This document shows positions 13,666 through 23,570 of a stretch of DNA of 32,204 nt, one piece after another. Position 1 is the first letter of the stretch. Each line of letters opens with the position of its first letter. Below the pieces are notes generated by a model. The model did no database searches, was not told the DNA's origin, and saw only the letters and a program-made list of their open reading frames with translations. The translations under genes were made by a program, and so were the position numbers. The DNA is from DATLCI01 sp035526435 (lineage in GTDB: Bacteria; Acidobacteriota; Terriglobia; Terriglobales; Acidobacteriaceae), in contig DATLCI010000029.1 of NCBI GenBank assembly GCA_035526435.1, forward strand, positions 1 through 32,204, read 5' to 3'.

Positions 13666-15206
13666 TCGCTCAAAACTCCTTGCGTGTGCAAGATCGCATG
13701 TGGCAGGGCCATCAACAGGTCAGTCGCGGTCAAGGAGATCTCTCCCATCTCGTCACGCGCAATGTCTCCCGCTAGTCCATGCAGATACACCGCCGCGATC
13801 ACTGCCTCGCTGGGCACAGTCTTTCGCTTCGCCAGCAGCGCCGCGATCATCCCGCTCAGGATGTCTCCTGTCCCGCCCGTCGCCATTCCCGGATTCCCGG
13901 TAGTGTTTATCCACACCTTGCCGCTCGGCTCAGCCACCACCGTTTGGTGGCCCTTCAATACCACATAGCAATGGTGGGCCTTCGCGAACTCGCGCGCCGT
14001 GCCTTCGCGGTCGGCTTGCACCTTGTCCACCGTCGTTCCCAGCAACCGCGCCATCTCTCCCGGATGCGGTGTCAGCACCAGTATCCGGTCAAGGTTCCTC
14101 ATCTTCAGCTCTTGCACCCGCCCTTCAAACGCGTTCAATCCATCCGCGTCGAGGACGACCGGCACTTCTGTTTTATCGATCGCTGACCGTGCAAACTGCG
14201 CCGCTTCTTTATCGCGCGAGAGTCCCGGCCCGATCGCGATGGCGTCCTTGCCATTCGTGATACCGGACTTGCGCAGAGACTCCAGCGCCAGGATGGAGAA
14301 ATCTCCCAACTCGTTCTCCGCCATCGCCACCGTCATCAATTCGGGCGAGAAGCTCGCAACCGTCGGCTGCACTGATTTTGGCGAACCCACTGTCACCAGC
14401 CCTGCTCCGCATCGCAATGCCGCCATGGCGGTCAGCGCCGGTGCGCCCGCCTTCCCCGGCGACCCACCTAGCACCAGCACGTGCCCGAAATATCCCTTGT
14501 GCGTCTCCGCTCCGCGCGGCGCCAGCATGGCTGCGAAGTCCGCCGGCGTGATGTGATGAAGATTGCTCGGGGCGTGCGCCGCAATGATCTCTTCCGACGA
14601 ACCGATTCCCTTCACCAGCGTTGGCGTTTCGCCCGCCTGAAAAACGTGTGCCGGTTTTAACGCCGTGAACGTCACGATGGACGACGCCCTTACCGTCATC
14701 GCGTCGGCACGCTTCCGCTCATCCGCCTCTACGCCCGACGGAATATCCACCGCCACCACCGGCGATCCGCAATCGTTGATCAGTTGCACCGCAGCGGCAT
14801 ACACGCCCTCCAGCGGCAAGCGCGCCCCGGTTCCCAGCAGCGCATCCACCACCAGGTCATAGCCTTCGAGTTGCGGAAGCTCTTGCTCCCTCGCAACTGG
14901 CACCGGCGGCCTCGGCAATCGCGAAAGCATCTCCGCGGCTGCGCCCTTCACTTCATCCGGGCGCGCCAGCAGGAATATGTCAACTTTCTTGCCTTGCTGC
15001 GCCAGCACTCGCGCCGTTACCGATCCATCGCCGCCATTGTTCCCGCGCCCACACAGCACGCAGATCTTTTCCGCCGACGGATACGCCTCCAACACATGCT
15101 CCGCCACCGCTCTTCCGGCGTTTTCCATCAGTTGTAAAAGGGATGTTCCAGCTTCCGCAGTCGCCGCATCGATGGCGCGCATCTCTGCCGCGGTAACGAT
15201 CCTCAC
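13662..15206 (-). CDS. nnr: Bifunctional NAD(P)HX epimerase / ADP-dependent NAD(P)HX dehydratase
   Basis: A 514-residue metabolite-repair enzyme that converts damaged hydrated NADH/NADPH back to the normal cofactors. The N-terminal epimerase domain (about 1-215) has MENAGRAVAE, the phosphate loop GRGNNGGDG at 53-61, and VDALLGTGARLPLEG. The C-terminal ribokinase-like dehydratase domain (about 230-510) has HKGYFGHVLVLGGSPGKAGAP, DADGLNAF, VLTPHPGEMARLLG and the nucleotide-binding GMATGGTGDILSGMIA. Both halves appear complete, so both activities are expected. The ATG at 15206 overlaps the stop of the potassium-channel gene by 4 bases (ATGA), and the 3' end overlaps tsaE, forming one operon. Confidence 0.93.
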   Translation of the reverse strand: MRIVTAAEMRAIDAATAEAGTSLLQLMENAGRAVAEHVLEAYPSAEKICVLCGRGNNGGDGSVTARVLAQQGKKVDIFLLARPDEVKGAAAEMLSRLPRPPVPVAREQELPQLEGYDLVVDALLGTGARLPLEGVYAAAVQLINDCGSPVVAVDIPSGVEADERKRADAMTVRASSIVTFTALKPAHVFQAGETPTLVKGIGSSEEIIAAHAPSNLHHITPADFAAMLAPRGAETHKGYFGHVLVLGGSPGKAGAPALTAMAALRCGAGLVTVGSPKSVQPTVASFSPELMTVAMAENELGDFSILALESLRKSGITNGKDAIAIGPGLSRDKEAAQFARSAIDKTEVPVVLDADGLNAFEGRVQELKMRNLDRILVLTPHPGEMARLLGTTVDKVQADREGTAREFAKAHHCYVVLKGHQTVVAEPSGKVWINTTGNPGMATGGTGDILSGMIAALLAKRKTVPSEAVIAAVYLHGLAGDIARDEMGEISLTATDLLMALPHAILHTQGVLSD

Positions 15207-16228
15207 GCAGGCTTCCCGGAGGCGACCGTCTCCAACATCGGCATCTTGGCGGCTTCGCCCATCACGATCAGGTTGTCGCCCGCGCGGATCGGCTCGCTCG
15301 CCGTCGGATTGAAACAGGGCTGTCCGTCGGCCCGCTTGATCGCCAGGATCATGATTCCCATGTCGCGGTGGATATACGACGTACCCACCGTGGTCCCCGC
15401 CAGCTTCGAACTGCCATTGACCAATATTTCTTCGATCACCATCTCTTCGTGCAGGTCTCGGTCTACGGCAATATCCAGGAAGTCCACCACGTTCGGACGC
15501 AGAAAGCTCTGCGCCACCCGATGCCCCGCAGACTTATACGGCGATATCACCGAATCCGCGCCCGCGGTCTTCAGATGTTTTTCCGCCCCTTCTTCGCTGG
15601 CTCGCGCAATGATCTTCAATTTGGGATTCAATCCTCTCGCGGTCAGCACAATGTAGATGTTGGTCGCATCGGTCGTGGTGGCCGCCACCAACCCGGCGGC
15701 CCGCTGGATGCCCGCATCCAGCAACACCCGTTCCTGGGTGGCGTCACCTTCCACCAGGATCCATTCCTGGGGCTCTTGTTCCAACCGGATGCGGTCCGCC
15801 TCGATCATCACGAACGGCACTGGCTTCCGGGCTAACTCCCGCGCGGCGCTGTGCCCCACGCGTCCTGCGCCACACACGATGTAGTGGCCGTCCATCTTGT
15901 CGATCTCGCGTCGCATTCGTTTTTTCCCGAAGAACTTTTCGAGCTCGAATTCTAGCAGGGTCTGCGTCAGCATTCCGATGGTGAAGAAGACCGCGCCCAC
16001 GCCAAACACCATCAAGAAGACATTAAATACCCTGCCGGCGTGGGAGAGCTCATGTACTTCCCTGTAGCCTACGGTGGCCATGGTCATCACCACCATGTAG
16101 GCCGAGTCGAACCAGCTCCATCCCTCAATGAGGCGGAAGCCCACCACCCCCGCCACTGCAATGAATATCAACACCGCCAGGGTGTATTGCAAATGCCGTA
16201 ACGCGGATTGTTGTTTCAAGGCTTTCAT
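15203..16228 (-). CDS. Two-helix potassium channel with RCK (TrkA-N/TrkA-C) domains
   Basis: A 341-residue MthK-like protein. Two membrane helices (about 15-32 and 68-90) flank a pore loop with WFDSAYMVVMTMATVGYREV; the filter is TVGYR at 52-56 rather than the usual TVGYGD. A soluble RCK_N domain follows from about 114, with the Rossmann nucleotide motif HYIVCGAGRVGHSAARELA (GxGxxG at 120-125), then ASEEGAEKHLKTAGADSVISP. A TrkA_C domain (about 255-330) ends in GDNLIVMGE. It should assemble as a ligand-gated K+ channel in the inner membrane; the ligand is not readable. It is the first gene of the operon with nnr and tsaE, an uncommon leading partner. Confidence 0.92.
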   Translation of the reverse strand: MKALKQQSALRHLQYTLAVLIFIAVAGVVGFRLIEGWSWFDSAYMVVMTMATVGYREVHELSHAGRVFNVFLMVFGVGAVFFTIGMLTQTLLEFELEKFFGKKRMRREIDKMDGHYIVCGAGRVGHSAARELARKPVPFVMIEADRIRLEQEPQEWILVEGDATQERVLLDAGIQRAAGLVAATTTDATNIYIVLTARGLNPKLKIIARASEEGAEKHLKTAGADSVISPYKSAGHRVAQSFLRPNVVDFLDIAVDRDLHEEMVIEEILVNGSSKLAGTTVGTSYIHRDMGIMILAIKRADGQPCFNPTASEPIRAGDNLIVMGEAAKMPMLETVASGKPA

Positions 16229-16257
16229 CTAGCTTGCGGAATTGTATCAATACCAAA

Positions 16258-16284
16258 ACGAAAGCCCTCCGCGAACGGAGGGCC
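16258..16284 (-). terminator. Intrinsic terminator after the first APC permease
   Basis: GCCCTCCG (16264-16271), loop CGAA, and CGGAGGGC (16276-16283) form an 8-bp stem. Read on the minus strand it is followed by TTTCGTTTTGG, so it ends transcripts of the permease gene 16303-17856 and insulates the channel operon. Confidence 0.75.
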
Positions 16285-16302
16285 TTGTAGGTTTGAAGGT
16301 GG

Positions 16303-17856
16303 CTAGTTGTTAGACGGGGGCGTGGTCATGCCGGCCTGCACCCGGCTGTGTTTGATCCCGTAGAAGAAGTAAATGAACATCCCGATCACCAGCCAGATGA
16401 GCATCCGCAACCAGGTGATAGGGGCCAGCGCCAGCATTAGCGCCAATGACACCACAATGCCCATGATGGGAACGAAGGGCACCCATGGTGTCTTGAACGG
16501 ACGGACCAGGTCCGGACGCCGTACCCGCAGGATCCATACCCCCGCGCACACGATGACGAATGCGAACAGTGTGCCAATGCTCACCAACTGTCCCAGGTCG
16601 CCGATCGGCACCAGCGAGCCCACGATGGCCACCAGGAAACCAATGATCATCGTCGACTTCCAGGGCGTACGGAACTTCGGGTGGATGTCGCCCGCCCACT
16701 TCCAGAACAGGCCGTCGCGCGACATGGAATACAGCACGCGGGTCTGGCCCAGCAACATCACCAGCATGACCGTGCTCAGTCCGGCCAGCGCGCCGGCGTT
16801 CACCACGTAGCTTCCCCACTTCGCGCCCATCTCGTGCATTGCGAGCGAGACCGGAGCGCCTACATTCAAGCGTGAGTAATGCACCACGCCCGTCAGCAGA
16901 CCGGAGACGATGATGTACAACAATGTGCAGATGGCCAAAGACCCCAGAATGCCGATCGGCATGTCCTTTTTGGGATTCCGCGCCTCTTGGGCGGCCGTGG
17001 AGACTGCGTCAAAGCCGATGTAAGCGAAGAACACCACCCCTGCGGCGCGGGCAATACCAGACCAGCCGTAACTGCCAAACTGGCCCGTATTTTTGGGAAT
17101 GAAGTCAGCCCAGTTCTTGCGCGCAACATCCGGGTGCTGGATCACGTAGCTGGTGGCCACAAAGATGAAAGTCAAGACCGCTAACAGCTTTACAAATACC
17201 ACGATCGTGTTGAAGTTGGCGGACTCTTTAATGCCGATCACCAGGATCACGGTCACGGCGATGATGGCCAGGAACGCTACCAGGTTGAATACTGATGTCA
17301 CATGCGGCAAAGTAGAGATATCTACGCCGGCCGCCTTGATGACGGCCTCCACCGTACCGATCGGCGCCCAACGGCCTTCATACATCACCCAGACCGCCCC
17401 CGGCGTGTCACACCATTGCGGCGGCAAGTTGATCCCGTAATCCTGCAGGAATGCCACCAGCGTGCTGCTCCATCCGGATGCGACCGTGGCCGCGCCGAAT
17501 GCGTATTCCAGGATCAAGTCCCAGCCGATGATCCAGGCAAAAACCTCCCCTAGGGTTGCGTATCCATAGGTGTAAGCCGACCCGGCGATGGGTATCAGCG
17601 ATGCAAACTCGGCATAGCACAGTCCGGCAAAAGCGCACGCCACGCCGGCCAGCACATAGGAGAGCACGATCCCTGGTCCGGCAAACTGGGCCGCGGCCGC
17701 TCCGGTCAATACAAAGATGCCGGCGCCAATGATGGCTCCGATGCCTAGCGTGATGAGATTTATCGGGCCCAAAGCGCGCTTCAGGCTGTGCTCGCCCGTA
17801 TCTTCTGCCTCACTCTGCAGCATGCTTAGCGGTTTTGTCGCCAGCAGATTGGCCAT
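16303..17856 (-). CDS. APC-family amino-acid permease (CAT/YfnA-like)
   Basis: A 517-residue inner-membrane transporter. After a short cytoplasmic N terminus come the APC signature helix ITLGIGAIIGAGIFVLTGAAAAQFAGPG (unwound TM1 motif GAGIF), LCYAEFASLIPIAGSAYTYGYATLGE and IIGWDLILEYAFGAATVASGWS. Later comes VVFFAYIGFDAVSTAAQEARNPKKDMPIGILGS. Twelve or more hydrophobic segments fit cationic-amino-acid-transporter-like members. The substrate is not certain. AAGGAGA lies about 9 bases before the ATG at 17856. It follows the second APC gene by 37 bases in the same direction, so both are likely on one transcript, ended by the hairpin at 16258-16284. Confidence 0.92.
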   Translation of the reverse strand: MANLLATKPLSMLQSEAEDTGEHSLKRALGPINLITLGIGAIIGAGIFVLTGAAAAQFAGPGIVLSYVLAGVACAFAGLCYAEFASLIPIAGSAYTYGYATLGEVFAWIIGWDLILEYAFGAATVASGWSSTLVAFLQDYGINLPPQWCDTPGAVWVMYEGRWAPIGTVEAVIKAAGVDISTLPHVTSVFNLVAFLAIIAVTVILVIGIKESANFNTIVVFVKLLAVLTFIFVATSYVIQHPDVARKNWADFIPKNTGQFGSYGWSGIARAAGVVFFAYIGFDAVSTAAQEARNPKKDMPIGILGSLAICTLLYIIVSGLLTGVVHYSRLNVGAPVSLAMHEMGAKWGSYVVNAGALAGLSTVMLVMLLGQTRVLYSMSRDGLFWKWAGDIHPKFRTPWKSTMIIGFLVAIVGSLVPIGDLGQLVSIGTLFAFVIVCAGVWILRVRRPDLVRPFKTPWVPFVPIMGIVVSLALMLALAPITWLRMLIWLVIGMFIYFFYGIKHSRVQAGMTTPPSNN

Positions 17857-17893
17857 GCAGTTGGTTCTCCTTATTTTTTGCGATTGATTGCGT

Positions 17894-19444
17894 TCAGCCA
17901 GCTACTTCTGTATTTGCCTTGCGGTGCCAGAGCCAGTACACCGGAATGCCCAGCAACACGATGATAAGCCCGGGCCAGGTGTATTGCGGTTTGTAGCGCA
18001 ATAATACGACATCGATGAATAATGCCATAACGACATAGACCGCAGGCAATACCGGATACCCGATCGCCTTGTAAGGACGCTCCGCATTCGGACGCGTCCT
18101 GCGCAGCACGAACAATCCGCCGATCGTCAGGATGTAGAACACCAGGACCGCGAAAATGATGTAGTCGAGCAACTGCCCATAGCTGCCGGACAGGCACAAA
18201 AGGCAGGTCCATACGCCCTGCACCACCAGCGACGTCACCGGAGTCTTGTACTGCGGATGGAGCTTGGCCACGGACTTGAAGAACAGGCCGTCCTTGGCCA
18301 TCGCGTAATAAACTCGCGCCCCCGCCAGGATCAGTCCATTGCAGCAGCCGAAGGTCGACACCAGGATGGCGAATGCCATCAGCTTTCCGCCCACTCCGCC
18401 GAACATCTGCTGCATCACTGCCGTGCCTACCCGGTCTTCGGCGGCATACTTGATCCCGCGCTCCATCAGCGACGCCCCCGTTGGACTTCCGTCCAGCGGT
18501 AATACGCTCATGTAAACGAAGTTTGCCAGTACATATAAAAGGATGACGGCGCCGGTTCCCAGCGCCAGTGACAGCGGCAGGTTCCGTTGCGGATTCTTGA
18601 CCTCGCCCGCGGTGAACGTCACGTTGTTCCACGCGTCGGAGGAGAAGAGTGATCCCACCTGCGAGACTGCCAGGATCGTCAGGACCCCCACCATCGCGGT
18701 AGGCCCGTCTACGCCCACCTGTACTGGGAATTGCGCGCTGAAGGACGCATTGCGCCAGAAGTTTCCAAAGTTAGCCGCCACCGCTTCGGCGTTGCGGCCG
18801 ATCGCAAACCCCACCGCAATCAGTCCGAGCAGTGCGGAAGTCTTCGCGATGGTGAAAATGTTTTGCACCAGGGCGCCGGTCCGTACCCCGAAGACGTTGA
18901 CCGCCGTCAGCAGCACCACCACCAGGATTCCTGCCAGGTTCTGCGTGTTCAGGCCCACATCCATGTTCCCCAACACCATAGGGCCGATCGGAATGGGAGG
19001 CACCTTGCCCAGGTGCATGATCCAATTGCTGGAGGAGACGCTGGGGAAAAAATATCCCAGGAATTTACCGAATGCTACGCCCACCGCCGCGATCGTTCCC
19101 GTCTGGATCACCAGGAACAGCGTCCAGCCATACAGGAATCCCCACAGCGGTCCCAGCGACTCGCGCAGGTAGATGTATTGTCCGCCCGCCTTGGGCATCA
19201 TCGCTGCCAGCTCGCCATACGCGAGTGCGCCGACGATGGTCATGAACCCCGTCACCAGCCAGGCCGCGATCAGCAAGGCGGGTGAATCCGTGAGTCGGGC
19301 AATGTCGGCCGAGACAATAAAGATGCCCGACCCGATCATCGACCCCATCACCAATGTGGTGGCGCTGGTGAGCCCGAGTCCTTTGACTAGTTCTGGATCT
19401 TGCGTGGCGACCGCGGTAGGTGCTTCAGAGGGAGGTATCGTCAT
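17894..19444 (-). CDS. APC-family amino-acid permease (LAT/SteT-like)
   Basis: A 516-residue inner-membrane transporter of the amino acid-polyamine-organocation family, distinct from its neighbour. TM1 reads TTLVMGSMIGSGIFIVSADIA. It is followed by AYGELAAMMPKAGGQYIYLRESLGPLWGFLYGW, typical of L-type amino-acid exchangers, and by SSDAWNNVTFTAGEVKNPQRNLPLSLALG in TM6-7. About twelve helices are visible and the C terminus has VYWLWHRKANTEV. The substrate cannot be named with confidence. The gene starts 47 bases after thiE and may be the distal part of the accBC operon or have its own promoter in that gap; no Shine-Dalgarno is obvious before the ATG. Confidence 0.9.
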   Translation of the reverse strand: MTIPPSEAPTAVATQDPELVKGLGLTSATTLVMGSMIGSGIFIVSADIARLTDSPALLIAAWLVTGFMTIVGALAYGELAAMMPKAGGQYIYLRESLGPLWGFLYGWTLFLVIQTGTIAAVGVAFGKFLGYFFPSVSSSNWIMHLGKVPPIPIGPMVLGNMDVGLNTQNLAGILVVVLLTAVNVFGVRTGALVQNIFTIAKTSALLGLIAVGFAIGRNAEAVAANFGNFWRNASFSAQFPVQVGVDGPTAMVGVLTILAVSQVGSLFSSDAWNNVTFTAGEVKNPQRNLPLSLALGTGAVILLYVLANFVYMSVLPLDGSPTGASLMERGIKYAAEDRVGTAVMQQMFGGVGGKLMAFAILVSTFGCCNGLILAGARVYYAMAKDGLFFKSVAKLHPQYKTPVTSLVVQGVWTCLLCLSGSYGQLLDYIIFAVLVFYILTIGGLFVLRRTRPNAERPYKAIGYPVLPAVYVVMALFIDVVLLRYKPQYTWPGLIIVLLGIPVYWLWHRKANTEVAG

Positions 19445-19491
19445 AGTGGGATAAGGGGTCGTTCAGTCCTTTGCGCGTGAGTCCATCCTTT

Positions 19492-20112
19492 TTACCCCAA
19501 AACCCGAATAAATTCTTCAGTTGTTTTGCGTGGGTCCGCTAATAGACCGGAAATGACGGCTACCGAGTCCGCGCCCGCTTCCATCACGCTGCGGCAGTTT
19601 TCCCGCGTGATCCCCCCGATCGCGACCAACGGCTTCCCCGTCAACTTCCGCGCCGCGCGCACGCCTTCCAACCCCACCACCGGATCAGGATTCATCTTTG
19701 ATCCCGTCGCGAACACCGGCCCGATGGCGATGTAATCGACGGGCTCCTGGTCCCCGGCCCGCACCTGCGCAACCTTGTGCGTGGACAGCCCCACTAGCAT
19801 CGGCGGCTTGCACAGCACCCGCGCACCCGCCGGCGAAAGGTCGTCTTGTCCCAAATGAACTCCGTTGAAGTGAGCGGCGATACAGAGATCGGCCCGGTCA
19901 TTCATGATCAACCGCACCTCGGGATGGCCTTCGGCGGCTGCCTTTAACATCGCCGCGTCCGCCAGGAGCGTCTTTCCCGATTGAGTTTTGTTGCGGTACT
20001 GCAAGAGCCTAGCGCCGCCCGCTATCAACTCCGTGGCGAACGCCGCCACTGTCATCCCTGGAGACAGCCGTTCCGCATCAATGATGGCGTAGAGTCGCGG
20101 GAGCTTGGTCAT
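19492..20112 (-). CDS. thiE: Thiamine-phosphate synthase
   Basis: A 206-residue TIM-barrel enzyme that joins HMP pyrophosphate and the thiazole phosphate to give thiamine phosphate. The ATG at 20112 overlaps the cupin stop as ATGA and precedes the first strand LPRLYAIID; a longer frame from 20157 would only add non-homologous residues. Family blocks are all present: GGARLLQYRNKTQSG, MNDRADLCIAAHFNGVHLGQDDL, GLSTHKVAQV, DYIAIGPVFATGSK, VAIGGITREN and ADSVAVISGLL. Length is normal. No other thiamine gene and no TPP riboswitch is visible nearby, so it seems to be expressed with the accBC group. Confidence 0.93.
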   Translation of the reverse strand: MTKLPRLYAIIDAERLSPGMTVAAFATELIAGGARLLQYRNKTQSGKTLLADAAMLKAAAEGHPEVRLIMNDRADLCIAAHFNGVHLGQDDLSPAGARVLCKPPMLVGLSTHKVAQVRAGDQEPVDYIAIGPVFATGSKMNPDPVVGLEGVRAARKLTGKPLVAIGGITRENCRSVMEAGADSVAVISGLLADPRKTTEEFIRVLG

Positions 20113-20474
20113 CAGGCGTCCCGATGCACCGTTTCCATGGAGAACGCAGGGAGGCACACGGCAATGTATTCAGCTCCCGCTGGATCGGGAGTCGAGTAGC
20201 GTACCCACTCGCCCTTTCGCGTGAACACTGCCTGTCCCGCGCACACGTCCATGCTTCCCTGCTCGTGTTCCACTCGCAGCACGCCCTTCAGCACTATCGT
20301 GAACTCATCGAACTCCGGCCGCTGTCCCGGCTCGATCCATCCATCCGGACTGCGCATGTGTGCCACGCTCAGCCGCGCTTCGCCGGAGTTCACTCGCCCG
20401 ACATATTCGTCGATCAGTTTCGGCTTGTTGCCGGCCGCGGTGATCCGCGTAGGTTTCTCGATCAGGATGGGCAT
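20112..20474 (-). CDS. Small cupin-domain protein without the usual metal histidines
   Basis: A 120-residue single-domain cupin. The first cupin motif region reads WIEPGQRPEFDEFTIVLKGVLRVEHE and the second GQAVFTRKGEWVRYSTP. In the first motif the classic HxH pair is absent (QRPEFDE instead), so normal metal binding and dioxygenase chemistry are doubtful. It may be a ligand-binding or structural protein. The gene starts 8 bases after the accC stop and overlaps thiE by 4 bases, so it is firmly embedded in the operon. The function is unknown. Confidence 0.8.
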   Translation of the reverse strand: MPILIEKPTRITAAGNKPKLIDEYVGRVNSGEARLSVAHMRSPDGWIEPGQRPEFDEFTIVLKGVLRVEHEQGSMDVCAGQAVFTRKGEWVRYSTPDPAGAEYIAVCLPAFSMETVHRDA

Positions 20475-20482
20475 AGGCTGGC

Positions 20483-21853
<1,371 letters not shown>

Positions 21854-21878
21854 GGGGGTTGGCTCTCGCCGGCTCTGG

Positions 21879-22355
21879 CTACTTTCGCGGACGGATCGCG
21901 AACAGCGGTTGCCCGTACTCCACCGGCTGTCCATTGTTGGCGAAGCGCTTCACGATCTCGCCGGAGACTTCCGCCTCGATCTCATTCATCAACTTCATCG
22001 CTTCAATGATGCAGAGGATCTGGCCTGCTTCCACCACATCTCCGATCTTGAAGAATGGCGGCGCGCCCGGCGACGGTGACTCGTAGAACGTGCCCACGAT
22101 GGGCGATTTCGCGGTGTACAGCTCTTCGTCAGACGCAGCTTCTTTGGCCGGCGCAGCGGGTGCCGCCGCCGCCGCGGGGGTAGCTGATGGCGGCGCGGCC
22201 TGCGGCGCAGCCATGTACCGCACCTCGTGGGTCGGGGCAGTATTCTCCGACGCACGTTTGATCTTCACTTTCACATCGCCGCGCTCGAGTTCAAACTCGG
22301 CGATGTCCTTCTCGATCACAAACTCGATCAGCTCTTTGAGCTCTTTTTGATTCAT
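21879..22355 (-). CDS. accB: Biotin carboxyl carrier protein of acetyl-CoA carboxylase
   Basis: A 158-residue protein with an N-terminal helical segment (KELKELIEFVIEKDIAEFELERGDVKVKIKR). An Ala/Pro-rich flexible linker follows at about 48-72. The C-terminal biotinyl domain starts at SPIVGTFYESPSPGAPPF. The biotinylated residue is Lys121 in IEAMKLMNE. The size is close to E. coli AccB (156). It starts 14 bases after the M24 peptidase gene and precedes accC, the standard pairing. Confidence 0.96.
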   Translation of the reverse strand: MNQKELKELIEFVIEKDIAEFELERGDVKVKIKRASENTAPTHEVRYMAAPQAAPPSATPAAAAAPAAPAKEAASDEELYTAKSPIVGTFYESPSPGAPPFFKIGDVVEAGQILCIIEAMKLMNEIEAEVSGEIVKRFANNGQPVEYGQPLFAIRPRK

Positions 22356-22369
22356 TGAATATGTAGGCC

Positions 22370-23479
22370 CTATAAAAGGATCAGATCTTTACTGGTCGGC
22401 GTGAGTATCTGCCGCCCCTTCTCCGTCACCACCACCATATCTTCGATCCGGACTCCGCCCATTCCGGGAATATATGCTCCCGGTTCAACGGTAATGACCA
22501 TTCCTGCTTCCAGCGGCGCCTCTGCCGGCCTTTTTTGCCCGGCTTTTCTTTTCGCCGCCTTGCGCAATCCCGGGGGCTCGTGGATCTCCAGTCCCACTCC
22601 GTGTCCTGTGGAATGGGTAAAGTACTTCCCCAGCCCTGCGCTTTCCAGCACTTTGCGGGCTGCCCGGTCCACTTCGGAGGGTTTCACTCCTGGTCCCACA
22701 GCGTCAAGCCCGGCTTGTTGCGCCCGCTTGACCGCCTCGTACATCTTTTTGGACTTTTGATCGATGGCGCCCACGTGCACAGTGCGCGTCATGTCTGAAC
22801 AATAACCGCCGAGTATAACACCGAAGTCCAATATTACGAATCCCTTAGCCGGGATTGGCGCGGTGCTCGCCACCCCATGTGGCATGGCTGAACGCGCCCC
22901 CGCAGACACCAGCGTCGCAAACGACATACCCTCAGCTCCCAGCCGCCGGCACAGATACTCCAACTCCGCCGCTACCCGGCTTTCCGGCACGCCTGGCTTG
23001 ATGCTTTGCAGCACCGTAGCAAATACGCTCGACGCCAGGTTGACCGCCGCATGGATCTGCGCAATCTCCCTGGGCTCCTTCACCATCCGGAGACGCTCCA
23101 CCATTTCCTTGGTTGGCACCAGTTTGCCCCGTACTGGAACTAGAGCCTCTTTCACCGCCACCGCCATGTGGCTCGCCTCAAAGCCGATTCGCTGAGTCTT
23201 CTGCCCCGCTAGCCACTTCATCGCCTCCGTGAGCGCCGCCGTCTGCGATATCGCCACCCGGGCGCCCTGGACTTGTTCCTTCGCCTGTTCGGTGTAGCGT
23301 CCGTCGGTAAAGAATGCCAGCTTGGCCCCCTGCTTGGTCAGGCTGACCGCCAGCGTGCCGGAGCTACCGCTAAAGCCGCACAGATAGCGCACATTGGCCA
23401 TATGGCTTACCAGGAAGCCATCCACACGCTCCCGCCTCAGCGCCTCCGCCAGCCGTTCCTGTCGCCCTTTAAAGTCCAT
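22370..23479 (-). CDS. M24-family Xaa-Pro aminopeptidase
   Basis: A 369-residue cytoplasmic metallopeptidase of the PepP/PepQ type. The ATG at 23479 directly precedes DFKGRQERLAEALRRERVDGFLVSH, the start of the creatinase-like N-terminal domain. The pita-bread catalytic domain follows from about residue 130. All five metal ligands are found: Asp218 (ILDFG), Asp229 (YCSDMTRT), His293 (HSTGHGVGLEIHE), Glu332 (VITVEPGAYI) and Glu346 (VRIEDMVVV). A 15-residue Lys/Ala/Pro insert (near 308-320) widens the loop after HEPPG. The gene leads the accBC operon, an arrangement seen also in Firmicutes (with efp nearby); no efp gene is in this window. A -10-like TACAAT lies just before the ATG. Confidence 0.92.
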   Translation of the reverse strand: MDFKGRQERLAEALRRERVDGFLVSHMANVRYLCGFSGSSGTLAVSLTKQGAKLAFFTDGRYTEQAKEQVQGARVAISQTAALTEAMKWLAGQKTQRIGFEASHMAVAVKEALVPVRGKLVPTKEMVERLRMVKEPREIAQIHAAVNLASSVFATVLQSIKPGVPESRVAAELEYLCRRLGAEGMSFATLVSAGARSAMPHGVASTAPIPAKGFVILDFGVILGGYCSDMTRTVHVGAIDQKSKKMYEAVKRAQQAGLDAVGPGVKPSEVDRAARKVLESAGLGKYFTHSTGHGVGLEIHEPPGLRKAAKRKAGQKRPAEAPLEAGMVITVEPGAYIPGMGGVRIEDMVVVTEKGRQILTPTSKDLILL

Positions 23480-23487
23480 ATGGAAAG

Positions 23488-23493
23488 ATTGTA
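23488..23493 (-). promoter_or_regulatory. Possible -10 element of the peptidase-accBC operon
   Basis: TACAAT on the minus strand lies 8 bases before the ATG at 23479, so transcription would begin almost at the start codon. No good -35 hexamer is seen at the usual spacing. No Shine-Dalgarno precedes this ATG. Confidence 0.3.
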
Positions 23494-23518
23494 ATCGCAG
23501 CTTCGCCCGCGCCCAGAA

Positions 23519-23548
23519 ACACCAAGCCCCTGGCACTTGGCCAGGGGC
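23519..23548 (-). terminator. Intrinsic terminator after pilQ
   Basis: GCCCCTGGC (23526-23534), loop ACTTG, and GCCAGGGGC (23540-23548) form a 9-bp stem 22 bases past the pilQ stop. On the minus strand it is followed by TTGGTGTTTCT, a weak T-tract. It separates the pil operon from the peptidase-accBC operon. Confidence 0.65.
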
Positions 23549-23570
23549 GTCGGCGGTAAAAAGTAGTCCG

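Noticed and set aside
19440..20112. A TPP riboswitch expected near thiE
   Set aside because: thiE lies inside a tightly packed operon with an overlapping start; there is no space for, or trace of, the THI-box core.
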